From: Pseudomonas viridiflava
Lineage (GTDB): Bacteria > Pseudomonadota > Gammaproteobacteria > Pseudomonadales > Pseudomonadaceae
NCBI RefSeq assembly: GCF_900590885.1
Contig: NZ_UUON01000023.1
Location: 1-49,966, forward strand
DNA: 49,966 bases
Direction: 5' to 3'
Below are positions 38,159 to 49,966 of the stretch, piece by piece. The position numbers were made by a program, and so were the translations under genes. The notes under the pieces were generated by a model, which was not told the origin of the DNA, did not search any database, and saw only the letters and a program-made list of their open reading frames with translations. Numbering within the stretch: position 1 is the stretch's first letter; each line of letters opens with the position of its first letter.

Positions 38159-39035
38159 CCAGCCGTTGGTGGATACGGGTGGAATTGACGAACAGCGCAA
38201 TCCCGATAAACACCAGGCTGATGGCAATCCCCTGTTCGTTGCGCAGTTGCTCGTCAAAAAACAGGTACGAGGTCAGCAACCCGGACACCGGCACCATCAA
38301 CGACAAGGGCGCAACCACCGACGCCGGGTATTTCTTCATCAGGTTGTTCCAGATCCGGTACCCGACGATGGTGGTGACATAGCACTGGAACACAATCGAG
38401 AAGCCCGCGCCCCAGGTGAAGTCGGTAATCAGGTTGTACAAGGGTTCGACGCCCTCGAACCACAGGGTCATCAGCAGCAGCACCGGGATGGAGAACAGGC
38501 TCGACCACACGATAAACGCCACCATGTCTTCGGGTTTGCGCACCTTGACGATCAGGTTGCACAGCGACCACGAAAACGCCGCCAGCAGCACCAGCACGAT
38601 GCCCACAGTGGTCGAGACTTCGTCCGACAGTTGCAGAATGATCACCAACCCCACCGCGCAGAAGGTCATGCCCGCGCCCTGTATCCGGTTGATCGGTTCG
38701 GCCAGGAACCAGCGGCTCATCAGGATGGTGAAAAACGCACTGAACTGCAGGAACACCGAGGACATCCCCGCCGACAATCCGTGGTACATGGCCACGTTCA
38801 CCACACCCCAGAGCCCGGCGCCAAACAGCACGCCGTAGGCGATCAAGGTGGCGTAAGACACCTCTGGCGGGCGCTTGATAAACAACACCAGCGGCACCGC
38901 GCAGAAGGTGAACCGCAGCAGCGTCAACACAAACGGGTCGAGGGTTTGCAGGCCCAGGCCGATCACCGAAAAGTTCGCGCCCCAGATGGTCGTGACGGCC
39001 AGGCCGGCGAATAGATCTGTCTTGCTTAATTGCAT
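38127..39035 (-). CDS. EamA/DMT-family exporter
   Basis: A 302-residue transporter with ten hydrophobic helices in two EamA repeats (FAGLAVTTIWGANFSVIGLG and VGIVLVLLAAFSWSLCNLIV). The start at 39035 (MQLSKTDLFAG) has AAGGGG upstream. EamA proteins export amino acids, cysteine pathway intermediates or other metabolites. The gene lies 10 bases after the 2-oxoglutarate oxygenase gene, so the two probably work together: the exporter may release the oxygenase product or handle its substrate. Substrate unknown. Confidence 0.9.
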   Translation of the reverse strand: MQLSKTDLFAGLAVTTIWGANFSVIGLGLQTLDPFVLTLLRFTFCAVPLVLFIKRPPEVSYATLIAYGVLFGAGLWGVVNVAMYHGLSAGMSSVFLQFSAFFTILMSRWFLAEPINRIQGAGMTFCAVGLVIILQLSDEVSTTVGIVLVLLAAFSWSLCNLIVKVRKPEDMVAFIVWSSLFSIPVLLLMTLWFEGVEPLYNLITDFTWGAGFSIVFQCYVTTIVGYRIWNNLMKKYPASVVAPLSLMVPVSGLLTSYLFFDEQLRNEQGIAISLVFIGIALFVNSTRIHQRLVKAQDRSAPS

Positions 39036-39045
39036 GACGCGCCCC

Positions 39046-39726
39046 TTATGCCAGTGTCTTGGGCGCAATGCCGTAGTACACGAAGTTATCGAAGTCCTCA
39101 TGACGATAGGTGTCGTGGCGCTCGTAGTAGTTGTAGACCACCGAGAGTTTTTGCTCAGTGACGGTCGGCTCGCTGTCGTGCAAGGTCTTGCGCCCCTGCA
39201 TGATGAGCAGCGAGCCTTTTTTCGCGTAGATTCTGCGGTGTTCGATCCAGGGTTCTTTCTGACTCGGGTGGCTGCGTTCGATCTGCATGCGCAGCGGCGC
39301 TTCCTGGTTGGAGGTCAGGAACAGCAGCACCGTGATGCCATTGGTGTCGTAGTGCAGCCCAAGGGTGCCGCCGCCCGGGGGGTAGGCCTTGATATTGATA
39401 TCCGATAGCGGGTACGGCGACACCACGGTGTCGGTGTGGGTGACCAGGCTCACCAGCGGCACCAGGCTGTGATAAATCGCCGGCAATTCCGGCAGGTACC
39501 AGCGGATGTCGTCGCCCTTGAAGATATGGTGGTTGTAGGCGCCGCCCAGATCGGAAACCGCGTCGGTACCGAGGCTTTGGTGGTTGACCAGATCAACCCC
39601 CTGCTCGTCGATAATGATGTTGACCCGTTCCGCCAGGGCGTCACACAGGTCATCAGGCACGATGCCGTCGATCACGGTCGCGAGGTTATAAAAGAAGTCA
39701 TGCCGGTGTTTGTTGATGTCGAACAT
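39046..39726 (-). CDS. 2-Oxoglutarate/Fe(II)-dependent oxygenase
   Basis: A 226-residue double-stranded beta-helix oxygenase. The iron ligands are visible as His125-x-Asp127 in LGLHYDTNG and His183 in RKTLHDSEP, with Lys193 after it in the place that often binds 2-oxoglutarate. GSLLIMQGRKTLH is the family's typical strand before the distal His. The start at 39726 (MFDINKHRHDFFYNL) has GGGAG upstream. Such small enzymes hydroxylate amino acids, peptides or lipids. It is co-transcribed with an EamA exporter 10 bases downstream. No known pathway matches this pair in my memory. Fold sure, substrate unknown. Confidence 0.85.
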   Translation of the reverse strand: MFDINKHRHDFFYNLATVIDGIVPDDLCDALAERVNIIIDEQGVDLVNHQSLGTDAVSDLGGAYNHHIFKGDDIRWYLPELPAIYHSLVPLVSLVTHTDTVVSPYPLSDINIKAYPPGGGTLGLHYDTNGITVLLFLTSNQEAPLRMQIERSHPSQKEPWIEHRRIYAKKGSLLIMQGRKTLHDSEPTVTEQKLSVVYNYYERHDTYRHEDFDNFVYYGIAPKTLA

Positions 39727-39748
39727 TTGCGCACTCCCTGTAAACAAG

Positions 39749-39769
39749 CAGGCGCCAAACCGGCGCCTG
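39749..39769 (-). terminator. Hairpin downstream of the FAD oxidase gene
   Basis: CAGGCGCC and GGCGCCTG pair around a five-base loop. On the minus strand the stem is followed by CTTGTTTACAG, a weak T-run. It lies 140 bases past the oxidase stop and 23 before the oxygenase start, so it could end the amine operon or sit in the oxygenase leader. Confidence 0.5.
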
Positions 39770-39909
39770 TTATAACGGGAGCGGAATTTACTAAAACGTT
39801 TCAGTGCCGGTAACTGACCGTACGGACAGTTGAATCGCCCGCGCAAAAGTGTTTATACAAAAGCCCTTAACCCTTTCCCATTGCGCCGGGCGTTGATTAA
39901 ACCGCCCGA

Positions 39910-43662
<3,753 letters not shown>

Positions 43663-43800
43663 AAGGACCTCGTCATGGGTGGGATGCCACGCCGGCTTGT
43701 ACTGGCGGCGCATTGAGGTCTATCTTGGGCCAGCCTTTAAACGACATCTATCCACTTTGCACCAACCACAACGCACCAATAGAGTGCGCCCAGGTTACCC
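43663..43800. promoter_or_regulatory. Divergent promoter region of amine operon and AraC regulator
   Basis: 138 bases between the ligase gene and the AraC-type gene. The right half is AT-richer (43735-43790) with TTTAAA at 43736-43741. No sigma-54 consensus or clear repeated operator was recognised. It should hold both promoters and the regulator's site. Confidence 0.4.
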
Positions 43801-44688
43801 ATGACACAGGCAGCAGCTTTGCGCGTACAGGCCTTCACCACCGGTGATGTTGCCGCTCAATGCAGTGCGACACCCGGCTGGGTGCAGCAGTACCAGCAGA
43901 TGTCCCCGGGGCATTTTGCCGGGCAGATCCGTTACCTCGACCTGCACGGCGTGCAGGTGTACGAAGAGTGCATGAACACCCGCGTGGAGCAGCACTTCAA
44001 CGCGCCGCCAGGCTCGCTGGCGTTCTGTTTCGATGGCAGCGACAACGCGCTGTATATGCTCAATGGCGAAAGCCGCAACACCTGGATCACCCCGGAAAAC
44101 TACCGTGAAGTGGCGGTGGTGTTCGGCCCGCAGTTTGTGCAGCGCCAGGGGCTGGACGTGGCCAAACTCGAAGGACTGTTCATGGCGCCGTTGACCTGCC
44201 AACAGAACGCGCTGTTCACCCGCTGGCTCAGCGGCACCCTGACGCGTTTGTCCACGGTGCCTGACCCGGTTTCCCTCACTCAGCAACTGCTCGACGACTG
44301 CCTGTTTATCCTCGACAACGCCTGCGTGTGCCTGGACCGCAGCTCACTGCAAAAGCGCAGCGATGAACGCCGGTTGATGGCGCGCATTGGCGAGTGGTCG
44401 GCGGATGCGCCGGATGAAATCGTCAACCTGCTGGAACTGGCGCAGATCGCTGGTGTGCCGTTGCGCCAGTTGCAACAGGGGTTCAAGACCTACACCGGGA
44501 TGAGCCCGGCGCAGTGGTTGCGGTTGCGGCGGTTGAATGGAGCGCGGCGCGAATTGTTAAGTGGCGCGGGCACAACCGTGGCCGAGGTGGCGATGAACTG
44601 GTCGTTCTGGCATCTGGGGCGGTTTTCCAATAGCTATCGGGCGCTGTTCAAGGAACTGCCCAGCGAAACCCTCAAGCGTTCACTTTGA
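43801..44688 (+). CDS. AraC-family regulator, EutR-like
   Basis: A 295-residue regulator. The C-terminal AraC DNA-binding domain is clear (LELAQIAGVPLRQLQQGFKT, YTGMSPAQWLRLRRLNGARR, VAEVAMNWSFWHLGRFSNSY). The N-terminal domain (WVQQYQQMSPGHFAGQIRYL, LHGVQVYEECMNTRVEQ) resembles the ligand domain of EutR, the ethanolamine regulator. Divergent from the ligase/binding-protein/oxidase operon, which is its likely target. That hints that the amine might be ethanolamine-like rather than putrescine; this is inference. Confidence 0.87.
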   Translation: MTQAAALRVQAFTTGDVAAQCSATPGWVQQYQQMSPGHFAGQIRYLDLHGVQVYEECMNTRVEQHFNAPPGSLAFCFDGSDNALYMLNGESRNTWITPENYREVAVVFGPQFVQRQGLDVAKLEGLFMAPLTCQQNALFTRWLSGTLTRLSTVPDPVSLTQQLLDDCLFILDNACVCLDRSSLQKRSDERRLMARIGEWSADAPDEIVNLLELAQIAGVPLRQLQQGFKTYTGMSPAQWLRLRRLNGARRELLSGAGTTVAEVAMNWSFWHLGRFSNSYRALFKELPSETLKRSL

Positions 44689-44703
44689 AATGCAGTTAAC
44701 ACT

Positions 44704-44790
44704 GTGGGAGGGGCTTGCCCCCGATGAGGGTGGGCCAGCTACAGATTTATCAACTGGCACAGCGCAATCGGGGGCAAGCCCCTACCCCAT
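44704..44790. repeat. Degenerate REPIN
   Basis: About 87 bases with the REP doublet design. The left arm (GTGGGAGGGGCTTGCCCCC) has lost one G, and the right arm ends CCCTACCCCAT instead of CCTCCCAC. It lies between the AraC gene and the second TonB receptor and looks like an older, decaying copy. Confidence 0.85.
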
Positions 44791-44863
44791 CGAATGCTTG
44801 TAAAAATGTGCACTTGTGCCTAGCTTATGCGCCCCCCGCCCTGCGCTTTAAGGCCCTGCCCCC

Positions 44864-47026
44864 ATGGTTTTGCGTTTTCGTCCCGTCGTCACTTCACGTT
44901 TCGCCCTCGGCCTGCTGCTCAGCGGCGGTATCGGCAACAGCCTTGCGGCAGAGATCGAACTGCCGGCGGTGAAGGTTCAGGGCCAGGACGAATCCGGCTA
45001 CCGCGCCGACACCGCCTCGCTGGGCGGCTTCACTGAAGCACCGCTGCTCGACACCCCGGCCTCGATCACGGTGCTCAACGCGGCGCTGATCAAGGACCAG
45101 CAAGCGCGCCTGCTCAGTGAAGTGCTGCGCAACGACGCCTCCGTCGGCGACAGCTACGCACCCATCGGCTACTACGAAAACTTTGTGGTGCGCGGCTTTT
45201 CGCTGAACGCGGCCAGCAGCTACAAGATCAACGGGCGCACCATCACCGGCGAGCAAAACGTGGCGCTGGAAAACAAGGAGCAAGTCGAAGTGCTCAAGGG
45301 TCTGGCCGGCCTGCAAAGCGGGATTTCCGAGCCCAGCGGCGTGATCAACTACGTGACCAAGCGCCCGCAGGACGTGCGCTCGGTCACCGTGTCCAGCGAC
45401 GATCGCGGCAGCGGCTACATTGCCACCGACGTCGGCGGCTGGTTTGGCAGCGAGCAGCAATTCGGCCTGCGCGCCAACGTCGCCCATGAAGACCTCAATT
45501 CCTACGTGGAACACGCCAATGGCCAGCGCGATTTCGTGTCCCTGGCCTTCGACTGGAACATCAGCCCCGACGCCGTGCTGCAAGTGGACGCCGAATACCA
45601 GAACAAGCAACAGCGCTCGGTGCCCGGTTACCAGCTGCTCGGTGGCACGGAGGTACCCCATGACGCCTCGCCGAAAAAGCTGCTGGGGCATCAGAGCGGT
45701 TCCAAACAGGTGGGCATCGACTCGCTGAACCTCAACGGCAAGTTTGAATACCGCTTCAGCGACCAGTGGAAAGGCAGCGTCAGCGCGGCGCGCAGCAAGG
45801 TGGTGATAGACGACTACAGCTCGTTTGCATGGGGCTGCTACGGCTCGACCAGCTGTACCGCGAAGGTGCCGAACTACTTCAGCCCCGAAGGCAATTACGA
45901 CGTCTACGACTACCGCAGCCCCGACGACACGCGCCGCGACGATGAGGTGCAGGCCGCCATGACCGGGCTGTTCGACACGGCTGGCTTGGGCCATGAGCTG
46001 ACCATCGGCACCAGCGCGTTCCGCCGGGTGATCGACAAGCGCAAATCCGTCAACGAATACATTGGCACCACCAATATCGACACCGACGCGCCAACGTTTG
46101 CGCCCACCGACAAGCCGTTGAACGACAGCCATCGCAACCTCGACAGCCGCCAGTACGGGCTGTTCGTCACCGACCGCATCCGTTTCAACGAGCAGTGGCA
46201 AACCATACTCGGCGGGCGCGAAGTGCGCCTGGATGAAAAAGCCTTCGACGGCGTCACCGGCGACCAGACACGCCACACCCAGCAATACGTGTTCCTGCCC
46301 CAGGCTTCGTTGATCTACAAGCCGATTGAAAACATCTCGCTGTACACCAGCTACAGCAAGGGCTTGTCCCTAGGCGGCACGGCGCCGTGGTTCGCGGAGA
46401 ACGCCGATGACACTCTGGCCCCGACCACCTCCCGCCAGGTCGAAGCCGGGGTGAAATACGACTGGCGCCGCATCAGTTTTGCCGCCGCCGTGTTCCAGAC
46501 TCGCCAGGCTTACCAGTACGCCAAGCCCGACAGCGCGGGACTCTTCACCTACGTGCAACAGGGCGAGCAGAAAAACACCGGCCTGGAGCTGTCGGCCAAC
46601 GGCTGGGCCACAGAACGCCTGCAGATCGCCACCAGCGTGGCGGCGATCCGCGCTCGGGTGACCGGCAGTGGCACCCCGGAATACGAAGGCCACCAGGCTA
46701 TCAACGTGCCCAAGCTGCGTGCCAGCCTGTACGCCGACTACGCCCTGCCGTGGGTGAACGGCCTGGCGGTGCTCGGCGGAGTGCAATACAGCGCCAAGAA
46801 GTCCGCCAATCGCAGCGGGAATGTGGAGGTGGGCGATTATGCGGTGGTCAATGTCGGCGGCCGCTACACCACCAGGGTCGACGGCTACGAGACGGTGTTT
46901 CGCCTGAGCGTCGACAACCTGTTCGACAAGCGCTACTGGCGCGACGCGGGCGAATACATGGGCGATGACTACCTGTTCCAGGGCGCACCACTGACAGCGC
47001 GACTGAGTGCTTCGGTCAATTTCTGA
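44864..47026 (+). CDS. TonB-dependent siderophore receptor
   Basis: A 720-residue outer-membrane receptor. The signal peptide is MVLRFRPVVTSRFALGLLLS followed by GGIGNSLAAE. The plug has DTPASITVLNAALIKDQQ, FVVRGFSLNAASSYKINGRT, VEVLKGLAGLQSGISEPSG and INYVTKRP, all typical of ferric-siderophore receptors. The barrel has a Cys pair (WGCYGSTSCTAKV), and the end is LFQGAPLTARLSASVNF with terminal Phe. It imports a ferric siderophore or similar complex; the ligand is unknown. No sigma/anti-sigma pair or Fur box was recognised nearby. It is not adjacent to siderophore biosynthesis genes. Confidence 0.93.
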   Translation: MVLRFRPVVTSRFALGLLLSGGIGNSLAAEIELPAVKVQGQDESGYRADTASLGGFTEAPLLDTPASITVLNAALIKDQQARLLSEVLRNDASVGDSYAPIGYYENFVVRGFSLNAASSYKINGRTITGEQNVALENKEQVEVLKGLAGLQSGISEPSGVINYVTKRPQDVRSVTVSSDDRGSGYIATDVGGWFGSEQQFGLRANVAHEDLNSYVEHANGQRDFVSLAFDWNISPDAVLQVDAEYQNKQQRSVPGYQLLGGTEVPHDASPKKLLGHQSGSKQVGIDSLNLNGKFEYRFSDQWKGSVSAARSKVVIDDYSSFAWGCYGSTSCTAKVPNYFSPEGNYDVYDYRSPDDTRRDDEVQAAMTGLFDTAGLGHELTIGTSAFRRVIDKRKSVNEYIGTTNIDTDAPTFAPTDKPLNDSHRNLDSRQYGLFVTDRIRFNEQWQTILGGREVRLDEKAFDGVTGDQTRHTQQYVFLPQASLIYKPIENISLYTSYSKGLSLGGTAPWFAENADDTLAPTTSRQVEAGVKYDWRRISFAAAVFQTRQAYQYAKPDSAGLFTYVQQGEQKNTGLELSANGWATERLQIATSVAAIRARVTGSGTPEYEGHQAINVPKLRASLYADYALPWVNGLAVLGGVQYSAKKSANRSGNVEVGDYAVVNVGGRYTTRVDGYETVFRLSVDNLFDKRYWRDAGEYMGDDYLFQGAPLTARLSASVNF

Positions 47027-47034
47027 ACAGGTAC

Positions 47035-47055
47035 GGCGCTGCTGACAACAGCGCC
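47035..47055 (+). terminator. Hairpin after the TonB receptor gene
   Basis: GGCGCTG and CAGCGCC pair around a seven-base loop, eight bases past the receptor stop. Only AGCGTTAAGTATTTC follows, so the T-run is weak. A terminator or 3'-stabilising stem is likely. Confidence 0.5.
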
Positions 47056-47273
47056 AGCGTTAAGTATTTCAACAAAAAACACCCTTTAAAACGACAATAC
47101 ATATTTATACAAACTCAACTATCTGCCCCCGCCCCCCCGCCACACTCGCTCGAAACAAATAATCATAAAAACCCGGTAGCGCCCACACTTCACACCCGTA
47201 CACTCCCCCAACTCGAAGAAAGGCAGAATGCACACACCCTACCAATTGTAAATAAATACGGACCCCATTAAGA

Positions 47274-48947
47274 ATGCTGGCAACCTACAACTCTACCCAC
47301 TTCCCGAACACACTCACCCTCAACACCAGCGAGCGCCCACCCCAGCATCTTGATCGGATCGAAACAACACTGGCCAACGCCAAAAAGAATGGCTTGGATA
47401 TCAAACAGACAAACTTGCCCCACGGCACCACAATCGATCCCGACCTGAGTTTCTCATTTACGTATAACGCACAACAAAAACAGTGGCAAAGTGGGGGAAA
47501 GCACGTCAGCTACCTGACACCTTTCAGAATCGGCTATAACATTCCAAGCACACAACCTCCCATCACCTTCGTCAACGTTACAAGCCACAACTGGCTCCCT
47601 GCTATAAATCTTCCCAAAGAAGCTAACAATAATGACGTCATCGTTCTTAGTTCATCTGCCAGCTACGACACAAGAATAACCGGAGACAATCTACGGTCTG
47701 CCTTGCCCCTGACGTTGAAACAGGGTGAGCAGCAGGTTTTCCGCTATTCCACCTCGCACCGTGGCTGGACCCGTGAGCAAGCCGAGCCATCCACAACAAT
47801 CGAACCCGTAAAACCCGAGATTCCCAAGTTAAATCAACCACTGACGATCGCGTTGAAGGGGGCCAAAACGGTTGTTTCGTTTAATGGCGCGGGCGTGCCA
47901 GGCACCGTGAAACTTCCCTCACATGCCAATGATCGCGACAGGGTTTTCATCAATTCAACGTCCCGCCAGACCGTCAACGTGGACAGTTCAAACATGAACA
48001 ATGCAGGCGAAATTAAAGTCGCAGCCGGCCAAAATTATGAATTCATGTACATCGCTGAAGATAAAAAATGGGAAGTACTTAATGCCCCGCTCTCTCGTTA
48101 CACAACACGTCAACTGATTGACGGCAGGGTGCCTGCGCTCACCACCCCTAAAACAATCATCGACATCCCCAAAGACAATTGGAAAGACACGCTACAGTTA
48201 CCGTCGAATTCAACGCCTGGTAGTCGAGTCGTCGTCAAGTCCGATTCCGCTCGTCCTGTCACTATAAAAGCGGATCCGACCGACCACACCATTAAGCCAG
48301 GTGAGATCATCGCCTTCAAAGTTGACAGCGATAATAAATGGACAAGGGAAACCGTCACCATTGATCTTTTATTGCTATATAGCGACAAGGCACGAAACTT
48401 GCTCGGGACGGGGAATATGAAAGCCCGCCTGGCTGACGGTTTGAACCTGACGAATGAAGCCTTGGAAAACTCCCGTGCAAACTTCAGATTTCGCAGCACC
48501 GACATCCGGGAAGTGCCCGCAGAAGCACATTGGAAAAAACTCATTGATCCATTAACTGCACTGAAAGATGACCCTACCGTGCAGGGTTGGAGAGACGAAC
48601 TCAAGGCCGACGGCATTTATTATGAAGGGACGGAAAACGATTTGGGGGGGCAAGGCTATCTAAAAGCCGACGCTCGCCATATGGCAGCAGTCGGCAGTAT
48701 TTACTCTTCGACCCGCGTCATGCGTCATGAGCTGGGCCATAACATGGGAATTAGCCACGGTGGCGAAAGCACCTCCTACGACCAGGGCTACTCTGACCTG
48801 GGAACGATCATGGGGGGCAACGACATTGGATTTTACTCCACACCCAATCGATATACGCGCGATGGGCGAGCCCTGGGTATCAAGAACAAGATTGACGCAG
48901 TACGTGCGATGAACGAGTTCTCTGCCACCGTCGCAAACTACCGGTAA
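47274..48947 (+). CDS. Reprolysin-like zinc metalloprotease with three N-terminal beta-type repeats
   Basis: A 557-residue protein. The zinc site is HELGHNMGISH (His485, Glu486, His489, His495), with a Met-turn at TIMGG (Met513), as in metzincin proteases of the M12 type. Before it, three diverged repeats of ~75 residues occur (about 95-170, 190-270 and 285-360). Their shared pattern includes INLPKEA / VKLPSHA / LQLPSNS, then VIVLSSS / VFINSTS / VVVKSDS, and an ending like FRYSTSHRGWTRE / FMYIAEDKKWEV / FKVDSDNKWTRE. These could be beta-sandwich binding modules. No signal peptide is visible, so export would need another route. The ribosome site is weak and the gene is AT-richer than its neighbours, a hint of transfer. 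Substrate unknown. Confidence 0.85.
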   Translation: MLATYNSTHFPNTLTLNTSERPPQHLDRIETTLANAKKNGLDIKQTNLPHGTTIDPDLSFSFTYNAQQKQWQSGGKHVSYLTPFRIGYNIPSTQPPITFVNVTSHNWLPAINLPKEANNNDVIVLSSSASYDTRITGDNLRSALPLTLKQGEQQVFRYSTSHRGWTREQAEPSTTIEPVKPEIPKLNQPLTIALKGAKTVVSFNGAGVPGTVKLPSHANDRDRVFINSTSRQTVNVDSSNMNNAGEIKVAAGQNYEFMYIAEDKKWEVLNAPLSRYTTRQLIDGRVPALTTPKTIIDIPKDNWKDTLQLPSNSTPGSRVVVKSDSARPVTIKADPTDHTIKPGEIIAFKVDSDNKWTRETVTIDLLLLYSDKARNLLGTGNMKARLADGLNLTNEALENSRANFRFRSTDIREVPAEAHWKKLIDPLTALKDDPTVQGWRDELKADGIYYEGTENDLGGQGYLKADARHMAAVGSIYSSTRVMRHELGHNMGISHGGESTSYDQGYSDLGTIMGGNDIGFYSTPNRYTRDGRALGIKNKIDAVRAMNEFSATVANYR

Positions 48948-49046
48948 GACTAAATCGTGAATGCGCCAGCGGCAGAAGTCCTGACGGTGAGCGGCGTCTT
49001 GCAACAGCGCGAGCCCTTCACCGCCCAGGTTAGATATTGGCCAAGC

Positions 49047-49484
49047 TTACTTCGGCATTTTGCGGAAACCTACCGCCAGACGGTTCCAGCTGTTGATGGT
49101 GGCGATGGCCACGCTCAGGTCGACCTGTTCCTGGGCACTGAACTCGGCGGCCAGCGCGCTGAAGTCTTCATCCGGCGCGTGGGTGTGGCTGATCAGGGTC
49201 AGGCTTTCGGCCCAGGCCAATGCGGCGCGTTCACGTGGGGTGAAGAACGGGGTTTCACGCCAGGCTGACACGGTGTAGAGGCGACGCTCGGTTTCACCGC
49301 CTTTGCGGGCGTCGGCGGTGTGCATGTCGAGGCAGAAAGCGCAGCCATTGATCTGCGAAACGCGCAGGCGTACCAGTTCGAGCAATGGCAGTTCGATGGA
49401 GAGTTTACCGACGGCGGCTTCCAGGGCGAGCATGGCTTTCATGGCGTCTGGGGAGGCGGTGTAGAAGTCTGTGCGGGTTTGCAT
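49047..49484 (-). CDS. AhpD-like carboxymuconolactone decarboxylase-family protein
   Basis: A 145-residue all-helical protein of the AhpD/CMD family. The redox motif Cys48-Ala-Phe-Cys51, with His55 four residues on (INGCAFCLDMH), is the peroxidase active site. Helices around LLELVRLRVSQ and RERAALAWAESLTLI fit the family. Members reduce peroxides using a dithiol partner or are annotated only as alkylhydroperoxidases. It converges on the metalloprotease gene with a ~100-base gap, and its promoter must lie between 49485 and about 49560. No OxyR site was recognised. Confidence 0.92.
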   Translation of the reverse strand: MQTRTDFYTASPDAMKAMLALEAAVGKLSIELPLLELVRLRVSQINGCAFCLDMHTADARKGGETERRLYTVSAWRETPFFTPRERAALAWAESLTLISHTHAPDEDFSALAAEFSAQEQVDLSVAIATINSWNRLAVGFRKMPK

Positions 49485-49653
49485 GAGGATGCTCCAGAGT
49501 GGTTGGGGTTGGTGGCTAGGTTAGTCACCAGGGGGGGGCTGGAGGAATATCCAATTTGGGGGAAGACGGGGTGACCAATGTGGTGGGGTTGGGGTTGTGT
49601 GCATATCCGTTGTTTGGGTAACGGCGGATTATGGTTCCGCCCTTACGGCGGCT

Positions 49654-49912
49654 CACTTTGGAAAAGCCCCAAAGTAAGCAAAGGGCTCTTGCCCCAACAC
49701 TCGGCACCTCGCTTAGGCTCGGTGTGCCCGAACGAAGGCTTGAATCCGCGGGCCGCCGCAATGGGCCATCCTTGGCCCAGCGCGGCTAACCCGGCGTCCT
49801 GCCGGGTTACCCACGGATTCAAGCCTGCGTTCGGCCAGCGTGTTTAACGGGGCGCCTAAGATCAAGATCAAGATCAAAAGCGCAGATCAAGAGAGCGCTG
49901 ACTTCGTCAGCG
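49654..49912. repeat. Dispersed structured intergenic repeat of Pseudomonas
   Basis: A gene-free stretch built of nested inverted repeats: ACTTTGG/CCAAAGT (49655-49661, 49669-49675); a 24-base outer pair (49729-49752 with 49810-49833, two mismatches) enclosing two inner hairpins, TGGGCCA/TGGCCCA (49762-49779) and TAACCCGGC/GCCGGGTTA (49787-49809); three GATCAA units (49860-49877); and CGCTGAC/GTCAGCG (49896-49912). I recall closely similar blocks scattered through fluorescens-group genomes. The rest of 49485-49966 shows only the AhpD promoter side and a short GCAGA run near the end. Confidence 0.8.
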
Positions 49913-49966
49913 AAAAGGATGTAAGGGCCAAATCAAAAACAGAGCAGAGCAGAGCAAAACCGCTTT

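Noticed and set aside
44791..44863. Search for a Fur box before the second TonB receptor
   Set aside because: No sequence close to the GATAATGATAATCATTATC pattern was seen, so no iron-regulation claim is made.
47228..47251. A 7-codon leader frame before the metalloprotease (ATG at 47228)
   Set aside because: It has AAAGGCAG upstream, but is too short and has no codon pattern to suggest attenuation. Kept only as a note.
49525..49761. Minus-strand 78-codon frame in the terminal repeat
   Set aside because: It lies inside a non-coding dispersed repeat and its translation follows the inverted repeats.

Overview
The window reads as chromosomal DNA of a Pseudomonas of the fluorescens group. This rests on the GC-rich coding with strong third-position bias, the GTGGGAGGGGGC-type REP/REPIN palindromes, the DksA paralogue lacking zinc ligands, and the gene content (inositol catabolism, polyamine-type catabolism, TonB receptors). 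Identification is by pattern recognition; no search was run. No tRNA, rRNA, CRISPR array, insertion sequence or phage module was seen.

Layout. (1) 1-6000: the C-terminal 1470 residues of an Rhs polymorphic toxin whose start lies outside the window. Its variable tip looks like a HYD1-type ADP-ribosyltransferase. Two coupled AT-rich genes (immunity candidates) follow, then a frameshifted third gene that may be an orphan immunity remnant. (2) 6060-12170: a DUF3995 membrane protein, a DUF2946 protein with a TonB-dependent receptor, an orphan glycine-betaine-type binding protein and four small genes of unknown function. (3) 12168-14350: a chemotaxis transducer and a DksA2-like regulator. (4) 14650-28640: a myo-inositol regulon. 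It comprises an ABC importer (ibpA-iatA-iatP), an accessory Gfo/Idh oxidoreductase, iolC(fused)-E-B-I-D-G, and a divergent RpiR-type regulator. Both main promoter regions carry the same GGAA-N6-TTCC palindrome, so import and catabolism are probably controlled together. All steps from myo-inositol to DHAP plus malonate semialdehyde are covered; the iolA/mmsA step is not in the window.

(5) 28570-34750: a MocR-type regulator divergent from a Bcr/CflA-type MFS exporter, a 24-residue membrane microprotein paired with a larger membrane protein, and an OmpR/EnvZ-type two-component system. (6) 34880-39730: an SRPBCC-SDR-aldo/keto reductase operon divergent from a LysR regulator, then a 2-oxoglutarate/Fe oxygenase with an EamA exporter. 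(7) 39910-44690: a gamma-glutamylation amine-catabolic operon (glutamine-synthetase-like ligase, PotF-like binding protein, FAD oxidase) divergent from an EutR-like AraC regulator. (8) 44860-49966: a second TonB siderophore-type receptor, a repeat-containing HExxH metalloprotease, an AhpD-like protein and a structured dispersed repeat.

The parts most likely to hold something undescribed are the Rhs tip with its two-gene immunity candidate, the microprotein/membrane-protein pair overlapped antisense by a REP-extended transporter ORF, the oxygenase-exporter pair, and the metalloprotease with three N-terminal beta-type repeats.
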